DNA from: Candidatus Fredericiella danica
Lineage (GTDB): Bacteria; Chloroflexota; Anaerolineae; Caldilineales; Caldilineaceae
Reading direction: 5' to 3'
DNA length: 64,000 nucleotides
Assembly: GCA_016713335.1 (NCBI GenBank)
Contig: JADJPH010000018.1
Coordinates: forward strand, 40,397-104,396
In this document: in pieces, positions 8,796-19,843 of the stretch
Layout: each line of letters starts with the position of its first letter
Position numbering within the stretch: position 1 is the first letter of the stretch
The notes under the pieces: generated by a model
What the model saw: the letters and a program-made list of their open reading frames with translations, nothing else
The model's database searches: none
What the model was told of the DNA's origin: nothing
Position numbers and translations under genes: made by a program

Positions 8796-10628
8796 ATGGC
8801 CGACGATTTTGTTCATCTGCATGTCCATTCCGAATATTCCTTGCTGGACGGATTGGGCCGTATCAAGAATCTAGTGAAAGAGGCGAAGCGCCTGGGTCAA
8901 CCTGCCCTGGCGTTGACGGACCACGGCGTCATGCACGGCGCCATCGAGTTCTTTCGCGCCTGCAAAGAGAATGGCATCAAACCCATTGTTGGCGTCGAAG
9001 CCTACCAGACCACCTGGGGACGCCCGATGGGGGGGCGCGACCCACAACTCGACAAGGAAAACTATCACCTGCTGATGATGGCGCAGAACATGACCGGGTA
9101 TCGCAACCTGCTCAAGATCGCCACCCACAGCCAACTGAACGGTTACTACTACCGGCCGCGCGTGGACCACGACTTTCTGGCTGCGCATTCCGAAGGCATC
9201 ATCGCCAGCACTGGCTGCCTGGGCGCCGAGGTGCCGCAACTTCTCTCGCAGGGCAAGGAAAAAGAAGCCTACGACCGCCTGGGCTGGTATGTCGATGTCT
9301 TTGGCCGTGACCGCTTCTTCATTGAACTCCAAGAGCATTCGATCCCGGAACTGGTGCAGGTCAACAAAATTCTTGCCCCATGGGCAGACAAGTTTGGGCT
9401 GCAGTTGCTCGCCACCAACGACGTTCATTACGTCCGCGAAACGGACGGTGGACCGCACGATGTCCTGCTCTGCGTACAGACCGGCGTCACCGTCGATCAG
9501 CAGAACCGCATGCGCATGAGCGACGGCTCCTACTTCCTCAAGAGCCGCGAGCAGATGGAAGCGACGTTCCGCCCCTTTATCGACCTGCCGTCAAGCGCCT
9601 TCGACCACACCCTGCGCATCGCGGAGATGTGCGAAGTCGATCTGGAAGACCCCACCTACCACCTCCCTGACCTGCCGGTGCCGGAGGGGCACACCTACGA
9701 GACCTATCTGCGCCAACTCACAGAAGAGGGTCTGGTTCGACTCTATGGCGAGCATGCAAACGACGAAGTCGTGCAGGAACGCAAAGAGCGCGAACTGAAG
9801 ACCATCCACACGATGGGTTTTGACGTCTATTACCTGATCGTCGCCGACCTCTGCAACTTTGCGCGGCGCAGCAATATCTGGTGGAACGTGCGTGGCTCCG
9901 GCGCAGGCTCACTCGTCGCCTACTGCGTCGGGATCACCGGCATCGATCCCCTCAAGAACAACCTGATCTTCGAGCGTTTCCTGAATCTTGTTCGCGTCAC
10001 CATGCCCGACTTTGACCTGGATTTCCCGGATGACCAGCGCGAAGAGATGATCCGGTATACGACGGAAAAAGTCGGCCAAAGCCAGGTGGCGCAGAGCGCC
10101 ACCTTTAACCGGATGAAGGCGAAGGCGGCGGTACGCGACGTCGGCCGCGCCCAGGGCATTGAATTGGCGCTGGTGGATCGGCTCGCTAAGCTCATCCCCG
10201 GTATCCCCGGTAAACCGGTCACCATTCAAGACTGTCTGACCGAGGGGCATGAGTTCTATAGCCAGGAGTTGCTCGAACTCTACAAGAACGAGTCCTGGGT
10301 CAAAAAGCTACTTGATACTGCGATGCAGTTGGAGGGCGTCGCCCGCAACGCCGGGATTCACGCAGCGGCAGTCATCGTTGCCGACCGTGAACTGGAATAC
10401 TACACGCCGCTGATGCGCGGCAGTAAGTCCACTGTCACCAGCACCATCGCCCAGTACGAATTTCCCATTCTGGAATCGATCGGCCTGCTCAAAGTCGACT
10501 TTCTCGGGCTGAGCACACTCTCCGTGATGCGCGAGGCTGCGCAGTTGATCAAGCAGCGCCATGGTGTCGAGTTCACGTTGGACAACATTCCGTATGAGGG
10601 CGAAGCGGCAAAGAAGCGTTTACGCTGA
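8796..10628 (+). CDS. dnaE: DNA polymerase III alpha subunit, N-terminal part (PHP and palm)
   Basis: The first 610 residues of the replicative polymerase. A PHP domain starts at FVHLHVHSEYSLLDG (metal-ligand histidines), then TDHGVMHGAIEFF. The C-family polymerase palm carries the catalytic acidic motif PDFDLDFPDDQREE around residues 405-418. The frame ends at KKRLR where a G is probably missing: restoring it turns the sequence into KKAFTLITSGEVSGVFQ, which continues directly in the next entry. No strong ribosome-binding site is visible before ATG 8796. With the next two entries the repaired protein is about 1,370 residues. Confidence 0.93.
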   Translation: MADDFVHLHVHSEYSLLDGLGRIKNLVKEAKRLGQPALALTDHGVMHGAIEFFRACKENGIKPIVGVEAYQTTWGRPMGGRDPQLDKENYHLLMMAQNMTGYRNLLKIATHSQLNGYYYRPRVDHDFLAAHSEGIIASTGCLGAEVPQLLSQGKEKEAYDRLGWYVDVFGRDRFFIELQEHSIPELVQVNKILAPWADKFGLQLLATNDVHYVRETDGGPHDVLLCVQTGVTVDQQNRMRMSDGSYFLKSREQMEATFRPFIDLPSSAFDHTLRIAEMCEVDLEDPTYHLPDLPVPEGHTYETYLRQLTEEGLVRLYGEHANDEVVQERKERELKTIHTMGFDVYYLIVADLCNFARRSNIWWNVRGSGAGSLVAYCVGITGIDPLKNNLIFERFLNLVRVTMPDFDLDFPDDQREEMIRYTTEKVGQSQVAQSATFNRMKAKAAVRDVGRAQGIELALVDRLAKLIPGIPGKPVTIQDCLTEGHEFYSQELLELYKNESWVKKLLDTAMQLEGVARNAGIHAAAVIVADRELEYYTPLMRGSKSTVTSTIAQYEFPILESIGLLKVDFLGLSTLSVMREAAQLIKQRHGVEFTLDNIPYEGEAAKKRLR

Positions 10629-10642
10629 TTACAAGCGGTGAG

Positions 10643-12376
<1,734 letters not shown>

Positions 12377-12926
12377 TCAGAAGAGGAAGTCCAACACGCC
12401 ACGGAAAAAACGCCGTCACAACCCCTGGTAGAGCCCCTGCGCCGCAACAGGTGGGCACGGCGCCCGCACCGGTTCAGGTGGCCGCGGTGATGCCACTGAT
12501 GCAGACGCCGGAACCACCGGTTGCCCAGGAGGCGGATGACGTCCTTCCGGAGAGTGCGGTGCAAACCGCCCCCTCGCCCTCCGAAAGTGCGGTGGTGGTA
12601 ACGCCGGCCCCTGCCGCAACACCGCCGGTGCGGAAGACGACGACGAACGGCAAAAACGGCGCTGGGGCCAATTACCCTCGCCGCCTCACGATCACATTCC
12701 GGCGTAGCGGCGATGTCGAACGGGACAAATTCCGCCTCCGTGAGATCTACGATTTGGTCTGTGATCCCCGCGGCCGCGACTCTTTTTACATTCGCATCGT
12801 AAATAATGGTAGGACCGCTGAACTGGCCTTTCCAAATGACGGTTGCACGATCAACGACCGGCTGCTGGGAGAGTTGAAGAAGCACTTCAAGCTTGATGTG
12901 AATGTGGAGTAAAAGGAAGGGACAAA

Positions 12927-13646
12927 ATGGACTTTAATGAAATTATCCAGAGCGTACGCCGCGCAGTGACGCTCGACAAGGGTTTTTATGAGGAAGCGGC
13001 GCTCGACGAACGCTATCAGCAGCAGGCGCTGCTAGTCGTGATCGTTGTGGCGGTGGCAGGCGGCATCGGCAGTTTCTTGCAGCAGTTGCTGCTGGGGCAT
13101 TTCTTTGGCTCGATCATTGCCCTGCTCATGACAGTCGTGTTGGGTGTCGTGGGTTACTACATCTGGGCCTATCTGACCCAGTGGGTCGGCGCCAAATTCT
13201 TCAATGGCCAGGCGACAACGCCGCAGTTGCTCCGGACGCTCGGTTTCGCCTATGCCCCGATGTTGCTGGGCATCTTCGCCTTCATTCCGTGCTTTGGGCC
13301 GCTGCTCTCCTTCGCCGGCTGGATCTGGAGTGTCGTGGCGGGCGTGTTCGCGGTGCGCCAGACGCACAGAGTCACCGATGGTCAGGCGATCATCACGGTC
13401 GTGGTGGCCTGGGTGATCGTGGCGGCGATCTCGCTGGTGATCGGCACGGTGGTCGGCACCATCTTTGGTCTGGGCGCCATTGGCATGAATGCCATGATTC
13501 CCTGGCTAATTGCAGCAATCTTGAATGAGGGTGCGCAACGCACCCTCATTCTTTGGCATTCTTACCTCGCGTTTGCGATAATCCCCACAGAACGCGTACG
13601 TTCAGCGTTCCTCTTTGACACCTTTCGAGGTCCCCATGCAAGTTGA
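12927..13646 (+). CDS. YIP1-family integral membrane protein
   Basis: A small membrane protein with a cytoplasmic N-terminus (DFNEIIQSVRRAVTLDKGFYEE) and about five hydrophobic segments separated by short loops, the pattern of the bacterial YIP1 family. A strong AGGAAGGG site precedes the ATG, 14 bases after dnaE. The open frame runs straight through a perfect terminator hairpin at 13524-13550, so its last ~45 residues are probably spurious. Removing one C from CCC at about 13501 gives IPG and a TAA at about 13510, just before the hairpin; this is my preferred end. The function is unknown. Confidence 0.72.
   Translation: MDFNEIIQSVRRAVTLDKGFYEEAALDERYQQQALLVVIVVAVAGGIGSFLQQLLLGHFFGSIIALLMTVVLGVVGYYIWAYLTQWVGAKFFNGQATTPQLLRTLGFAYAPMLLGIFAFIPCFGPLLSFAGWIWSVVAGVFAVRQTHRVTDGQAIITVVVAWVIVAAISLVIGTVVGTIFGLGAIGMNAMIPWLIAAILNEGAQRTLILWHSYLAFAIIPTERVRSAFLFDTFRGPHAS
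13524..13553 (+). terminator. Intrinsic terminator after dnaE/YIP1
   Basis: A perfect 12-bp stem, AATGAGGGTGCG (13524-13535) and CGCACCCTCATT (13539-13550), with a CAA loop, is followed by CTTT. The U-run is short but the stem is very stable. It separates the dnaE/YIP1 unit from thyX, which starts about 85 bases later. Confidence 0.8.
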
Positions 13647-14711
13647 ACTGCTCGCTGTCACCCAGCGTAACCCTGCCCTGACGCCTGAGACCGTCGCCGG
13701 CATCGGCGACCTCGCGACGATTTGGCAAGGCAAGAGCAACTACCCGGAAAACATGATCGAGTTCGCCGGCCGCGTCTGTTATCGCAGCACGCATCGGATG
13801 GGCACGGCCCGCGACTTCATCACGGATCGGGTGAAAGAAGGCCACGAAGACATCATTGAGCACATCGTGGTGACGCTCCGCGTCTCCAACACGATGGATC
13901 CTCTGGACTGGCGCATGCTGAATCGCCACTGCGAGGTTACGAACGTCGGCGAACGCACCTGGATCGTCAGCGGCAACACTCGGGTGTGGCTCGACTTTTT
14001 CCGCCGTGGGATTGCGCTTGAAGCGGCGCCCATTCTCACCCGGGTTGCGCCCGCTATATTCGCAGAACTTGGCGTATCTGTTCTGGAGGAAGCTGCGCCG
14101 GACCTGCCATCGTTTGCAGCCAACGATCCGGTTCAGGACTTGACACCACTGCTTCCGGCTCAGATTGGACCGATGCGCGTGACCCTCCTAGGCTACACGC
14201 AACCATTACTGGACGATCCTGATCTTCTGCTCAGCCATGGCGCGGCGACCTTCTTTTTTGAGGGAATCAGCCGCGCCTGCACGCATCAATTGGTGCGCCA
14301 CCGGCTGGCATCGTTCAGCCAGGAATCGCAGCGGTATGTGGATCTCAGCAAGGGCGGCTGGCAGGCGGTTGTGCCGCCGGCGGTGGCGGCAAACCCGGAG
14401 GCTATGGCCGAATTGGCCGATTTCTGGCGCATCGCCGAAGAAAATATGAGAAACTGCGCACGCTTGGCATCCGCAAGGAGGATGCCCGTTTCCTGTTGCC
14501 CAATGCCGCCGAGACGCGCATCGTCACGACCATGAACTTTGCCGCCTGGAGCCACTTTTTATGGCTGCGGGCGGTGGACAAGGCGGCGCAGTGGGAGATC
14601 CGGATCATGGGCCAACAGGTGCTCGAAATGCTCCATGCCATTGTCCCCACCCTCTATGCCGAGCACTGGCGCATTTACCAGACGCAGTTTCTAGACAGGC
14701 CAAATCGCTAA
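13636..14711 (+). CDS. thyX: Flavin-dependent thymidylate synthase, extended form (one frameshift)
   Basis: Makes dTMP from dUMP with FAD, NADPH and methylene-tetrahydrofolate. The ThyX signature RHRLASFSQESQRY is present (RHR near residue 221). A frameshift at about 14445 is repaired by one base, giving EENYEKLRTLGIRKEDARFL and then the C-terminal motifs AETRIVTTMNFAAWSHFLWLR and AQWEIR. The repaired protein is about 358 residues against a usual 220-250. About 125 extra residues lie between the N-terminal HEDIIEH (residue 70) and FFFEGISRACTHQLVRHR. This extra part contains NVGERTWIVSGNTRVWLDFFRRG, which resembles the C-terminal motif, so it may be a decayed second ThyX copy. ATG 13636 follows a GAGG site. 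Confidence 0.85.
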
Positions 14712-14738
14712 ACCCTCATTGCTCGATAGGAGCCGCAC

Positions 14739-16025
14739 ATGTCGATCGAAAGTGAACTGATTGCCCGTTTCACCAACAAAACCGCGCATGTCGCCGTCAT
14801 CGGCCTTGGCTACGTCGGGCTGCCGCTCGCCGTCAACTTTGCGCAGGCAGGATACCGGGTGACGGGCATCGACCTGGACAAACGCAAAGTAGATGCCATC
14901 AACCGGGGCGAGTCCTACATCGAGGACATTCCGTCCGGCGTGCTCAGTGCCTGTGTCCCCCATTCCCTGACGGCAACCACGGATTTTGGCATCTTGGCGC
15001 AGGTGGACGCCGTCTCAATTTGTGTGCCGACCCCGCTTAACAAGACCGGTGATCCGGATATTTCGTTCATCATCAATGCCACGGTCGAAATCGCACGGCG
15101 CCTCCACCCTGGCATGCTGGTAGTGCTTGAATCCACTACCTACCCAGGGACTACCACCGAGGTGATGTTGCCGCGCCTCACCGAGAACCCGGCCGGCTGG
15201 CAGGTGGGGAAGGACTTTTTCCTGGCGTTTTCGCCCGAGCGGGTCGATCCCGGACGTATAGACTTCACCACGCGCAATACGCCCAAGGTCATGGGCGGCG
15301 TGACGCCGGCCTGCCTTGCCGTTGCGTTGGCCTGTTATGGGCAAGCGATTGAGACCCTCGTGCCAGTCTCGTCGTCTGAGGCGGCCGAAATGGTCAAACT
15401 CTTTGAGAACACCTTTCGCTCCGTCAATATTGGTCTGGCAAACGAATTGCTCCTGATGTGTGACAAACTTGGGCTGGATGCATGGGAGGTGTTGGAGGCG
15501 GCTGCCACCAAACCCTTTGGCTTTATGAAGTTCACGCCTGGACCTGGGTTGGGCGGGCATTGCATTCCCATCGATCCGCTTTATCTTTCCTGGAAACTGC
15601 GCACGCTTCAATACAATGCGCGCTTTATCGAGTTGGCGAGTGAGATCAACACCGAGATGCCGCGCTACTGGGTCCAGAAAGTGCAGGACCGGCTCAATGA
15701 TGTGGGGAAAGCGGTCAAGGGCAGCCAGGTGCTGGTGCTGGGAGTCGCCTACAAGAAGAATGTGAGTGACCTGCGCGAGTCACCGGCGCTGGACATCATT
15801 CACTTGCTCCAGAATAAAGGCGCCAGGGTCGATTACCACGACCCGTTCGTGCCCAACTTCACCTACGAAGAATTGTCGCTCGCCAGCGTGCCGGACCTCG
15901 AAGCCGCCCTCAAGTGCGCTGATTGTGTCGTCATCGCCACCGATCACGCCCAGTACGACTGGCGTGACATCGCGCGCCATGCCAAGGTGCTCGTCGACAC
16001 GCGACACGTGACCGAGAACGCATGA
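14739..16025 (+). CDS. UDP-N-acetylglucosamine 6-dehydrogenase, WbpA/TviB type
   Basis: Oxidises C6 of UDP-GlcNAc (or a close relative) to the uronic acid with two NAD+. An N-terminal Rossmann motif (VIGLGYVGLPLAVNFA), the central SPERVDPGR, the active-site cysteine in GPGLGGHCIPIDPLYL, and a C-terminal UDP-binding domain (VLVLGVAYKKNVSDLRESPA) are all intact. GGHCIPIDPLYLSWK and the following region are closer to WbpA than to UDP-glucose dehydrogenase. TAGGAG lies 7 bases before the ATG. It is the first gene of the polysaccharide locus. With WecB at 52025 it could supply UDP-ManNAcA or UDP-GlcNAcA. WecC-type specificity is the main alternative. Confidence 0.88.
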   Translation: MSIESELIARFTNKTAHVAVIGLGYVGLPLAVNFAQAGYRVTGIDLDKRKVDAINRGESYIEDIPSGVLSACVPHSLTATTDFGILAQVDAVSICVPTPLNKTGDPDISFIINATVEIARRLHPGMLVVLESTTYPGTTTEVMLPRLTENPAGWQVGKDFFLAFSPERVDPGRIDFTTRNTPKVMGGVTPACLAVALACYGQAIETLVPVSSSEAAEMVKLFENTFRSVNIGLANELLLMCDKLGLDAWEVLEAAATKPFGFMKFTPGPGLGGHCIPIDPLYLSWKLRTLQYNARFIELASEINTEMPRYWVQKVQDRLNDVGKAVKGSQVLVLGVAYKKNVSDLRESPALDIIHLLQNKGARVDYHDPFVPNFTYEELSLASVPDLEAALKCADCVVIATDHAQYDWRDIARHAKVLVDTRHVTENA

Positions 16026-16031
16026 AACTAG

Positions 16032-16245
16032 CCAAAGCCGTCCCCGGCATGGACCAGCAAGCGGCGACCGGGCCGGCAAGCGCCACGGCAGGGCGGTGGG
16101 TGGATGTCCGCAACGGGGACGCTTCCTGAAGGGCGGATCCCCGGCAAAATCTGGGACGGCAAAATGCCACCCGTTGACAAGCGTCCCGACGGCGTCCTGA
16201 AGGGATCCCGAAGCGACACTTACGATTGACTATTGACAATTGGAT
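16032..16245. repeat. Intergenic region with dispersed-repeat fragment and inverted repeats
   Basis: No gene is seen in 16026-16271. The 20-mer CCAAAGCCGTCCCCGGCATG at 16032-16051 recurs exactly at 62811-62830. GGGACGCTT at 16116-16124 is the inverse of AAGCGTCCC at 16179-16187, and CCTGAAGGG occurs twice (about 16125 and 16197). Near 16221-16241 there is an ATTGACTATTGACAATT tract similar to one at 63113-63143. Confidence 0.6.
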
Positions 16246-16271
16246 TTTAGCTACGTTCAGGAGCGGATCGA

Positions 16272-16934
16272 ATGCAGGTGACGGCGATTCTCCCCGCGTT
16301 CAATGAGGAAGCGCGTGTGGCCAATACAGTACACGCAGCGCTTCGCTATGCAGACGAAGTGATCGTCATCGACGATGGGAGCAGCGACAACACCGCAGCC
16401 GCGGCGGAGGCAGCCGGCGCCACGGTCATTCGCCAACCCCAAAATATGGGCTATATCGCCGCCATCAAACGAGGGTTCGTGGCGGCAAGCGGTGACATTG
16501 TGGTTGTTCTGGATGCCGATGGCGAATTCGGGGCTGAGGCAATCCCCGCGCTGGTTGCCCCGATTGTTGCCGGTCAGGCTGACATGGTGCAGGGACATCG
16601 CAACATCGTGCCGCGCCCCTCAGAGCGTGTGCTCACCTGGCTGGCCGGTTTGCGCGGCCCAGTTGGCGACTCCGGCACCGGCTTGCGCGCACTCCGCACC
16701 GACCTGGCGCGAACGCTCCAACTCAACGGCGCCTGTATCTGCGGCATTTTCAGCCTTGAAGTGCTGCATGCCGGCGGTCGCATTGAGGAAATTCCCATCC
16801 AGTTGCGCACAGTTGCCAAACCGCGGCGCATCGCGTGGTATCACATCCGCCAATTGTTTCTGCTTGCACCGTGGCTTTTCAAGTCCTATCCATCGCAAGG
16901 AACCGCAAAGGACGCTGCGCATGGCGGAACTTGA
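16272..16934 (+). CDS. Family 2 glycosyltransferase, dolichol-phosphate-sugar synthase-like
   Basis: A 220-residue GT-A fold enzyme. The nucleotide-sugar site is marked by ILPAFNEE, VIVIDDGSSDNT and the DXD-type VVVLDADGEF. There are no long C-terminal membrane helices, unlike many DPM-like enzymes, although a hydrophobic patch (LFLLAPWLF) lies near the end. AGGAG lies 8 bases before the ATG. Its last 14 bases overlap the start of cysH, tying expression of a glycosyltransferase to sulfate reduction. Donor and acceptor are unknown. Confidence 0.8.
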   Translation: MQVTAILPAFNEEARVANTVHAALRYADEVIVIDDGSSDNTAAAAEAAGATVIRQPQNMGYIAAIKRGFVAASGDIVVVLDADGEFGAEAIPALVAPIVAGQADMVQGHRNIVPRPSERVLTWLAGLRGPVGDSGTGLRALRTDLARTLQLNGACICGIFSLEVLHAGGRIEEIPIQLRTVAKPRRIAWYHIRQLFLLAPWLFKSYPSQGTAKDAAHGGT

Positions 16935-17619
16935 CCTTGCAGAAGTCAACCAAAGGCTAGAATCGGCCGAACCTCCGCAGATTCTCGAGTGGGCATGGCA
17001 GCAATTCGCCCCCCGCATCGCCGCCACATCCTCGTTTCAGAGCCAGAGCCTGCCGCTGCTCCACATGATCACACGCGTCACGCCGGAAATGCCCGTCTTC
17101 TTCTTGGATACCGGCTTTCACTTCCAGGAGACGCTCGAATTCCGCGATCGGTTGATGGCTGAGTGGGGTCTGCGCGTGCAAAACCTGAGTGCCGAAATGG
17201 GGCACGTTGCCTTTGGCCGGCAATATGGGCAGTTGCACAACACCAACCCCGACCTCTGTTGCTTTATCAACAAAGTCGAGCCGCTGCGCCTGGCCAAAGC
17301 AGGTCTGGATGCGTGGATCACGGGCATTCGCCGGGATCAGACCGATACCCGCCGCGACGCGACGATCGTATCGTTGGAGCGCGACGGCGCCTATAAGATT
17401 TGCCCGATGCTCAACTGGACCAAACAGGATGTCTGGCGCTACATCAACCGGCATGAGTTACCCGTTCACCCACTCCTCTCACAAGGCTACATGAGTATCG
17501 GGTGCGCACCCTGCACCCGCCCGATCGTGGACGGCGAAGATGAACGATCGGGACGCTGGGCGGGAACCAACAAGACCGAGTGTGGTCTCCATTTGGACTC
17601 CACCCCAAAGAAAGGGTAA
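16921..17619 (+). CDS. cysH: Assimilatory adenylyl-sulfate (APS) reductase, CysH family
   Basis: Reduces APS (possibly PAPS) to sulfite with thioredoxin. The PP-loop-derived substrate site is SSFQSQSLPLLHM. The cysteine pairs that hold a [4Fe-4S] cluster in APS-type enzymes are visible (DLCCFINK and GCAPCTR), as is the catalytic C-terminal ECGLH. The cluster cysteines favour APS over PAPS as substrate. The protein is 232 residues and intact. It overlaps the upstream glycosyltransferase by 14 bases and precedes an epimerase by 6. No sulfite reductase is nearby, so the sulfite may go to the UDP-sulfoquinovose synthase at 19818 rather than, or as well as, to cysteine. Confidence 0.88.
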   Translation: MAELDLAEVNQRLESAEPPQILEWAWQQFAPRIAATSSFQSQSLPLLHMITRVTPEMPVFFLDTGFHFQETLEFRDRLMAEWGLRVQNLSAEMGHVAFGRQYGQLHNTNPDLCCFINKVEPLRLAKAGLDAWITGIRRDQTDTRRDATIVSLERDGAYKICPMLNWTKQDVWRYINRHELPVHPLLSQGYMSIGCAPCTRPIVDGEDERSGRWAGTNKTECGLHLDSTPKKG

Positions 17620-17625
17620 GACCCC

Positions 17626-18480
17626 ATGACTGCGCATCGAACACGCGCACAGCGGCCGCTGCGAGTTCTCGTCACAGGCGGCTGCGGTTACCTGGGTTCG
17701 CAGGTGATTCGGGATCTTGCGACCCAGGTTTCCCCCACACCCCACATTCGCATCCTTGACAATCTCCAGACCGGCAGCGTGCGCGCATTGATGAACCTGC
17801 CCGAACAAGGGCGCTATGAGTTCATTGAGGGGGATATCCTGGACCCGGCAACACTGCGTCTTGCGCTGCAGGAGGTCGACACGGTGGTTCACCTCGCCGC
17901 CATCGTGCGCACGCCCCTCAGCTTCGAGAATCCGGTTTGGATGGAACAGGTGAATCACTGGGGTACCGCACATCTGGCCGAGGCATGTCTGGCTGCCGGC
18001 GTGCAGCATCTGATTTTTACCAGCAGCACCGCCGTCTACGGACCGGGTGGACCCTTCACTGAAGAGGATGTTTGCCGGCCACAGGGGGCCTACGCCCAGT
18101 CAAAACTGGCGGCGGAGCAGGGATTGGCAACCACCCATCGCCGTGGGCTACGCGTGACCATTCTTAGAATCGGCACGCTCTTTGGGCTGGCGCCGGTCAC
18201 ACGCTTCGACGCGGTGGCCAACCGTTTCGCCTACCTGGCCGGCGTGGGGAGACCGGTGACCGTGTACGGCGAAGGCGCCCAGCGCCGGCCGTTGCTCCAT
18301 GTCCGTGATGCCAGTGCCGCCATCCGGCATTTCATTGAGACCCCGGATGAGGGCGAATCATCCTTGTTCAACGTGGTTGGCGCCACGGTCTCCATCACCA
18401 ATCTCATTGAACTGCTCCGGCGTCTTCGCCCGGACCTGAGCGTGCGCCACACCGAACAGGATATCCGGACGCATCTATAG
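17626..18480 (+). CDS. NAD-dependent sugar epimerase/dehydratase (SDR), possible in-frame stop near the C-terminus
   Basis: An extended SDR with the cofactor motif TGGCGYLGSQVI near residue 18 and the catalytic pair TSSTAVYG and YAQSK. The C-terminal region has RRPLLHVRDASAAI. The frame stops at TAG 18478-18480, but the same frame continues without a break for another 45 codons (FDIVGARLHATGWLPRVDV...) to TGA at 18616-18618. This fits a conserved C-terminal segment of such epimerases. Either the TAG is a base-call error or the protein is slightly truncated. The sugar specificity cannot be assigned. It lies 6 bases after cysH. Confidence 0.8.
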   Translation: MTAHRTRAQRPLRVLVTGGCGYLGSQVIRDLATQVSPTPHIRILDNLQTGSVRALMNLPEQGRYEFIEGDILDPATLRLALQEVDTVVHLAAIVRTPLSFENPVWMEQVNHWGTAHLAEACLAAGVQHLIFTSSTAVYGPGGPFTEEDVCRPQGAYAQSKLAAEQGLATTHRRGLRVTILRIGTLFGLAPVTRFDAVANRFAYLAGVGRPVTVYGEGAQRRPLLHVRDASAAIRHFIETPDEGESSLFNVVGATVSITNLIELLRRLRPDLSVRHTEQDIRTHL

Positions 18481-18769
18481 TTCGACATCGTCGGCGCTCG
18501 TCTGCATGCGACTGGTTGGCTGCCGCGCGTCGACGTGCCCTCAGGTTTGAAGGAGCTTCTGGGACAATTCACTGGCATTGCGGCCATGTCGATGCCGGTG
18601 CTGGACGAGGAAGCGTGACATAGTTTCTGATAACGTTTACAGAGGCGCCGGTTTGGGGGCAAGTGCGGTTTGTTGTATAACGTAGGGATGGGTGATTGAG
18701 CGCACTTCTGATTGTGTGCGTTCGCGAATGTCCTAATTTCGGACGCAACGGCGTTGAAGGCGACAACGA

Positions 18770-19843
18770 ATGGACTCTGAACAAAGTTCGCCCTGGAAGG
18801 GTCAACACGTACTCATCACCGGGGTATGCGGCACAGTTGGTAGTGAATTGTTCCACCAGATCCTCGCACAAAACCCCGGCCAGATCACAGGTCTCGACAA
18901 CAACGAGAGTGAACTCTTCTTTATGATGGAGCGCCACCGGAACAACCCCGGTGTGTCGTTCTCGTTGGGTGACGTTCGCGACCGCGACAAATTGACCCGC
19001 ATTATGCGGGTGGATGTCGTGCTCCATGCTGCGGCATTGAAGCATGTCATCCTCTGCGAACAGTCGCCGCGTGATGCCATCCAAACCAACATCATCGGTG
19101 TACAAAATATTGTCGACGCGGCCGATGCCTGCCAGGTGCGCCGGGTGCTCTTTACCTCCTCTGACAAGGCGGTGAATCCGACCAATGTCATGGGCACCTC
19201 CAAGTTGATGGGTGAACGGCTGATGACGGCGGCCAATGCAGCCCGTGGCGGAGCACATCCGATTTTCGCCTCGACCCGCTTTGGTAACGTCCTTGGCTCG
19301 CGCGGCTCGGTCATTCCCCTCTTTCGCCGGCAGATTGCGGCGGGTGGCCCCATCACCCTGACCGATCCCAACATGACCCGTTTTATCATGACGCTGGCTG
19401 ACGCGGTGCGTCTCGTCATGGAGTCTACATTTCTGGCGCGCGGAGGCGAAGTGTTCGTCACCAAAATGCCGGTTGTGCGCATCGCCGACCTGGCCTGGGT
19501 CATGCGGGAGACTCTGGCGCCTCAGTTTGGCTTCACGCCGGAACAGATTGAAATCTGTGTAATCGGCCCCAAACCGGGTGAAAAGATGTACGAAGAACTC
19601 ATGAACGACGAAGAGACGCGGCGCACCGTTGAGCTCCCCGATTACTTCGTGGTATTGCCGGCGTTGCGCGCGGTCCAGGACACCACTGAATATACTTACG
19701 CCGATGTGCTGCGCGATCGTGTTGATCGCCCCTACAATTCGTCATCCGAAGCATGGATGACCCGAGAAGAACTGCGATCCTATTTATTTACCCACAAATT
19801 GCTGGAGGAAGAGTCCGATGCGAATCCTGATCCTGGGCGGTGA
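18770..19843 (+). CDS. CapD/PseB-like NDP-sugar 4,6-dehydratase/epimerase, soluble form
   Basis: 357 residues, Polysacc_synt_2 fold. It has the Rossmann motif LITGVCGTVGSEL, the family motif SSDKAVNPTNVMGTSK that replaces the usual YXXXK context, then TRFGNVLGSRGSV and a C-terminal PGEKMYEELMNDEE. It lacks the N-terminal membrane domain present in the homologue at 59101, so it resembles PseB/WbjB/CapD cytosolic enzymes acting on UDP-GlcNAc. Its end overlaps the start of the sulfoquinovose synthase by 26 bases. Confidence 0.84.
   Translation: MDSEQSSPWKGQHVLITGVCGTVGSELFHQILAQNPGQITGLDNNESELFFMMERHRNNPGVSFSLGDVRDRDKLTRIMRVDVVLHAAALKHVILCEQSPRDAIQTNIIGVQNIVDAADACQVRRVLFTSSDKAVNPTNVMGTSKLMGERLMTAANAARGGAHPIFASTRFGNVLGSRGSVIPLFRRQIAAGGPITLTDPNMTRFIMTLADAVRLVMESTFLARGGEVFVTKMPVVRIADLAWVMRETLAPQFGFTPEQIEICVIGPKPGEKMYEELMNDEETRRTVELPDYFVVLPALRAVQDTTEYTYADVLRDRVDRPYNSSSEAWMTREELRSYLFTHKLLEEESDANPDPGR

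Noticed and set aside
13525..13646. C-terminal ~40 residues of the YIP1-family frame
   Set aside because: They are translated from the perfect terminator hairpin and the thyX leader; a one-base error just upstream explains the missed stop.
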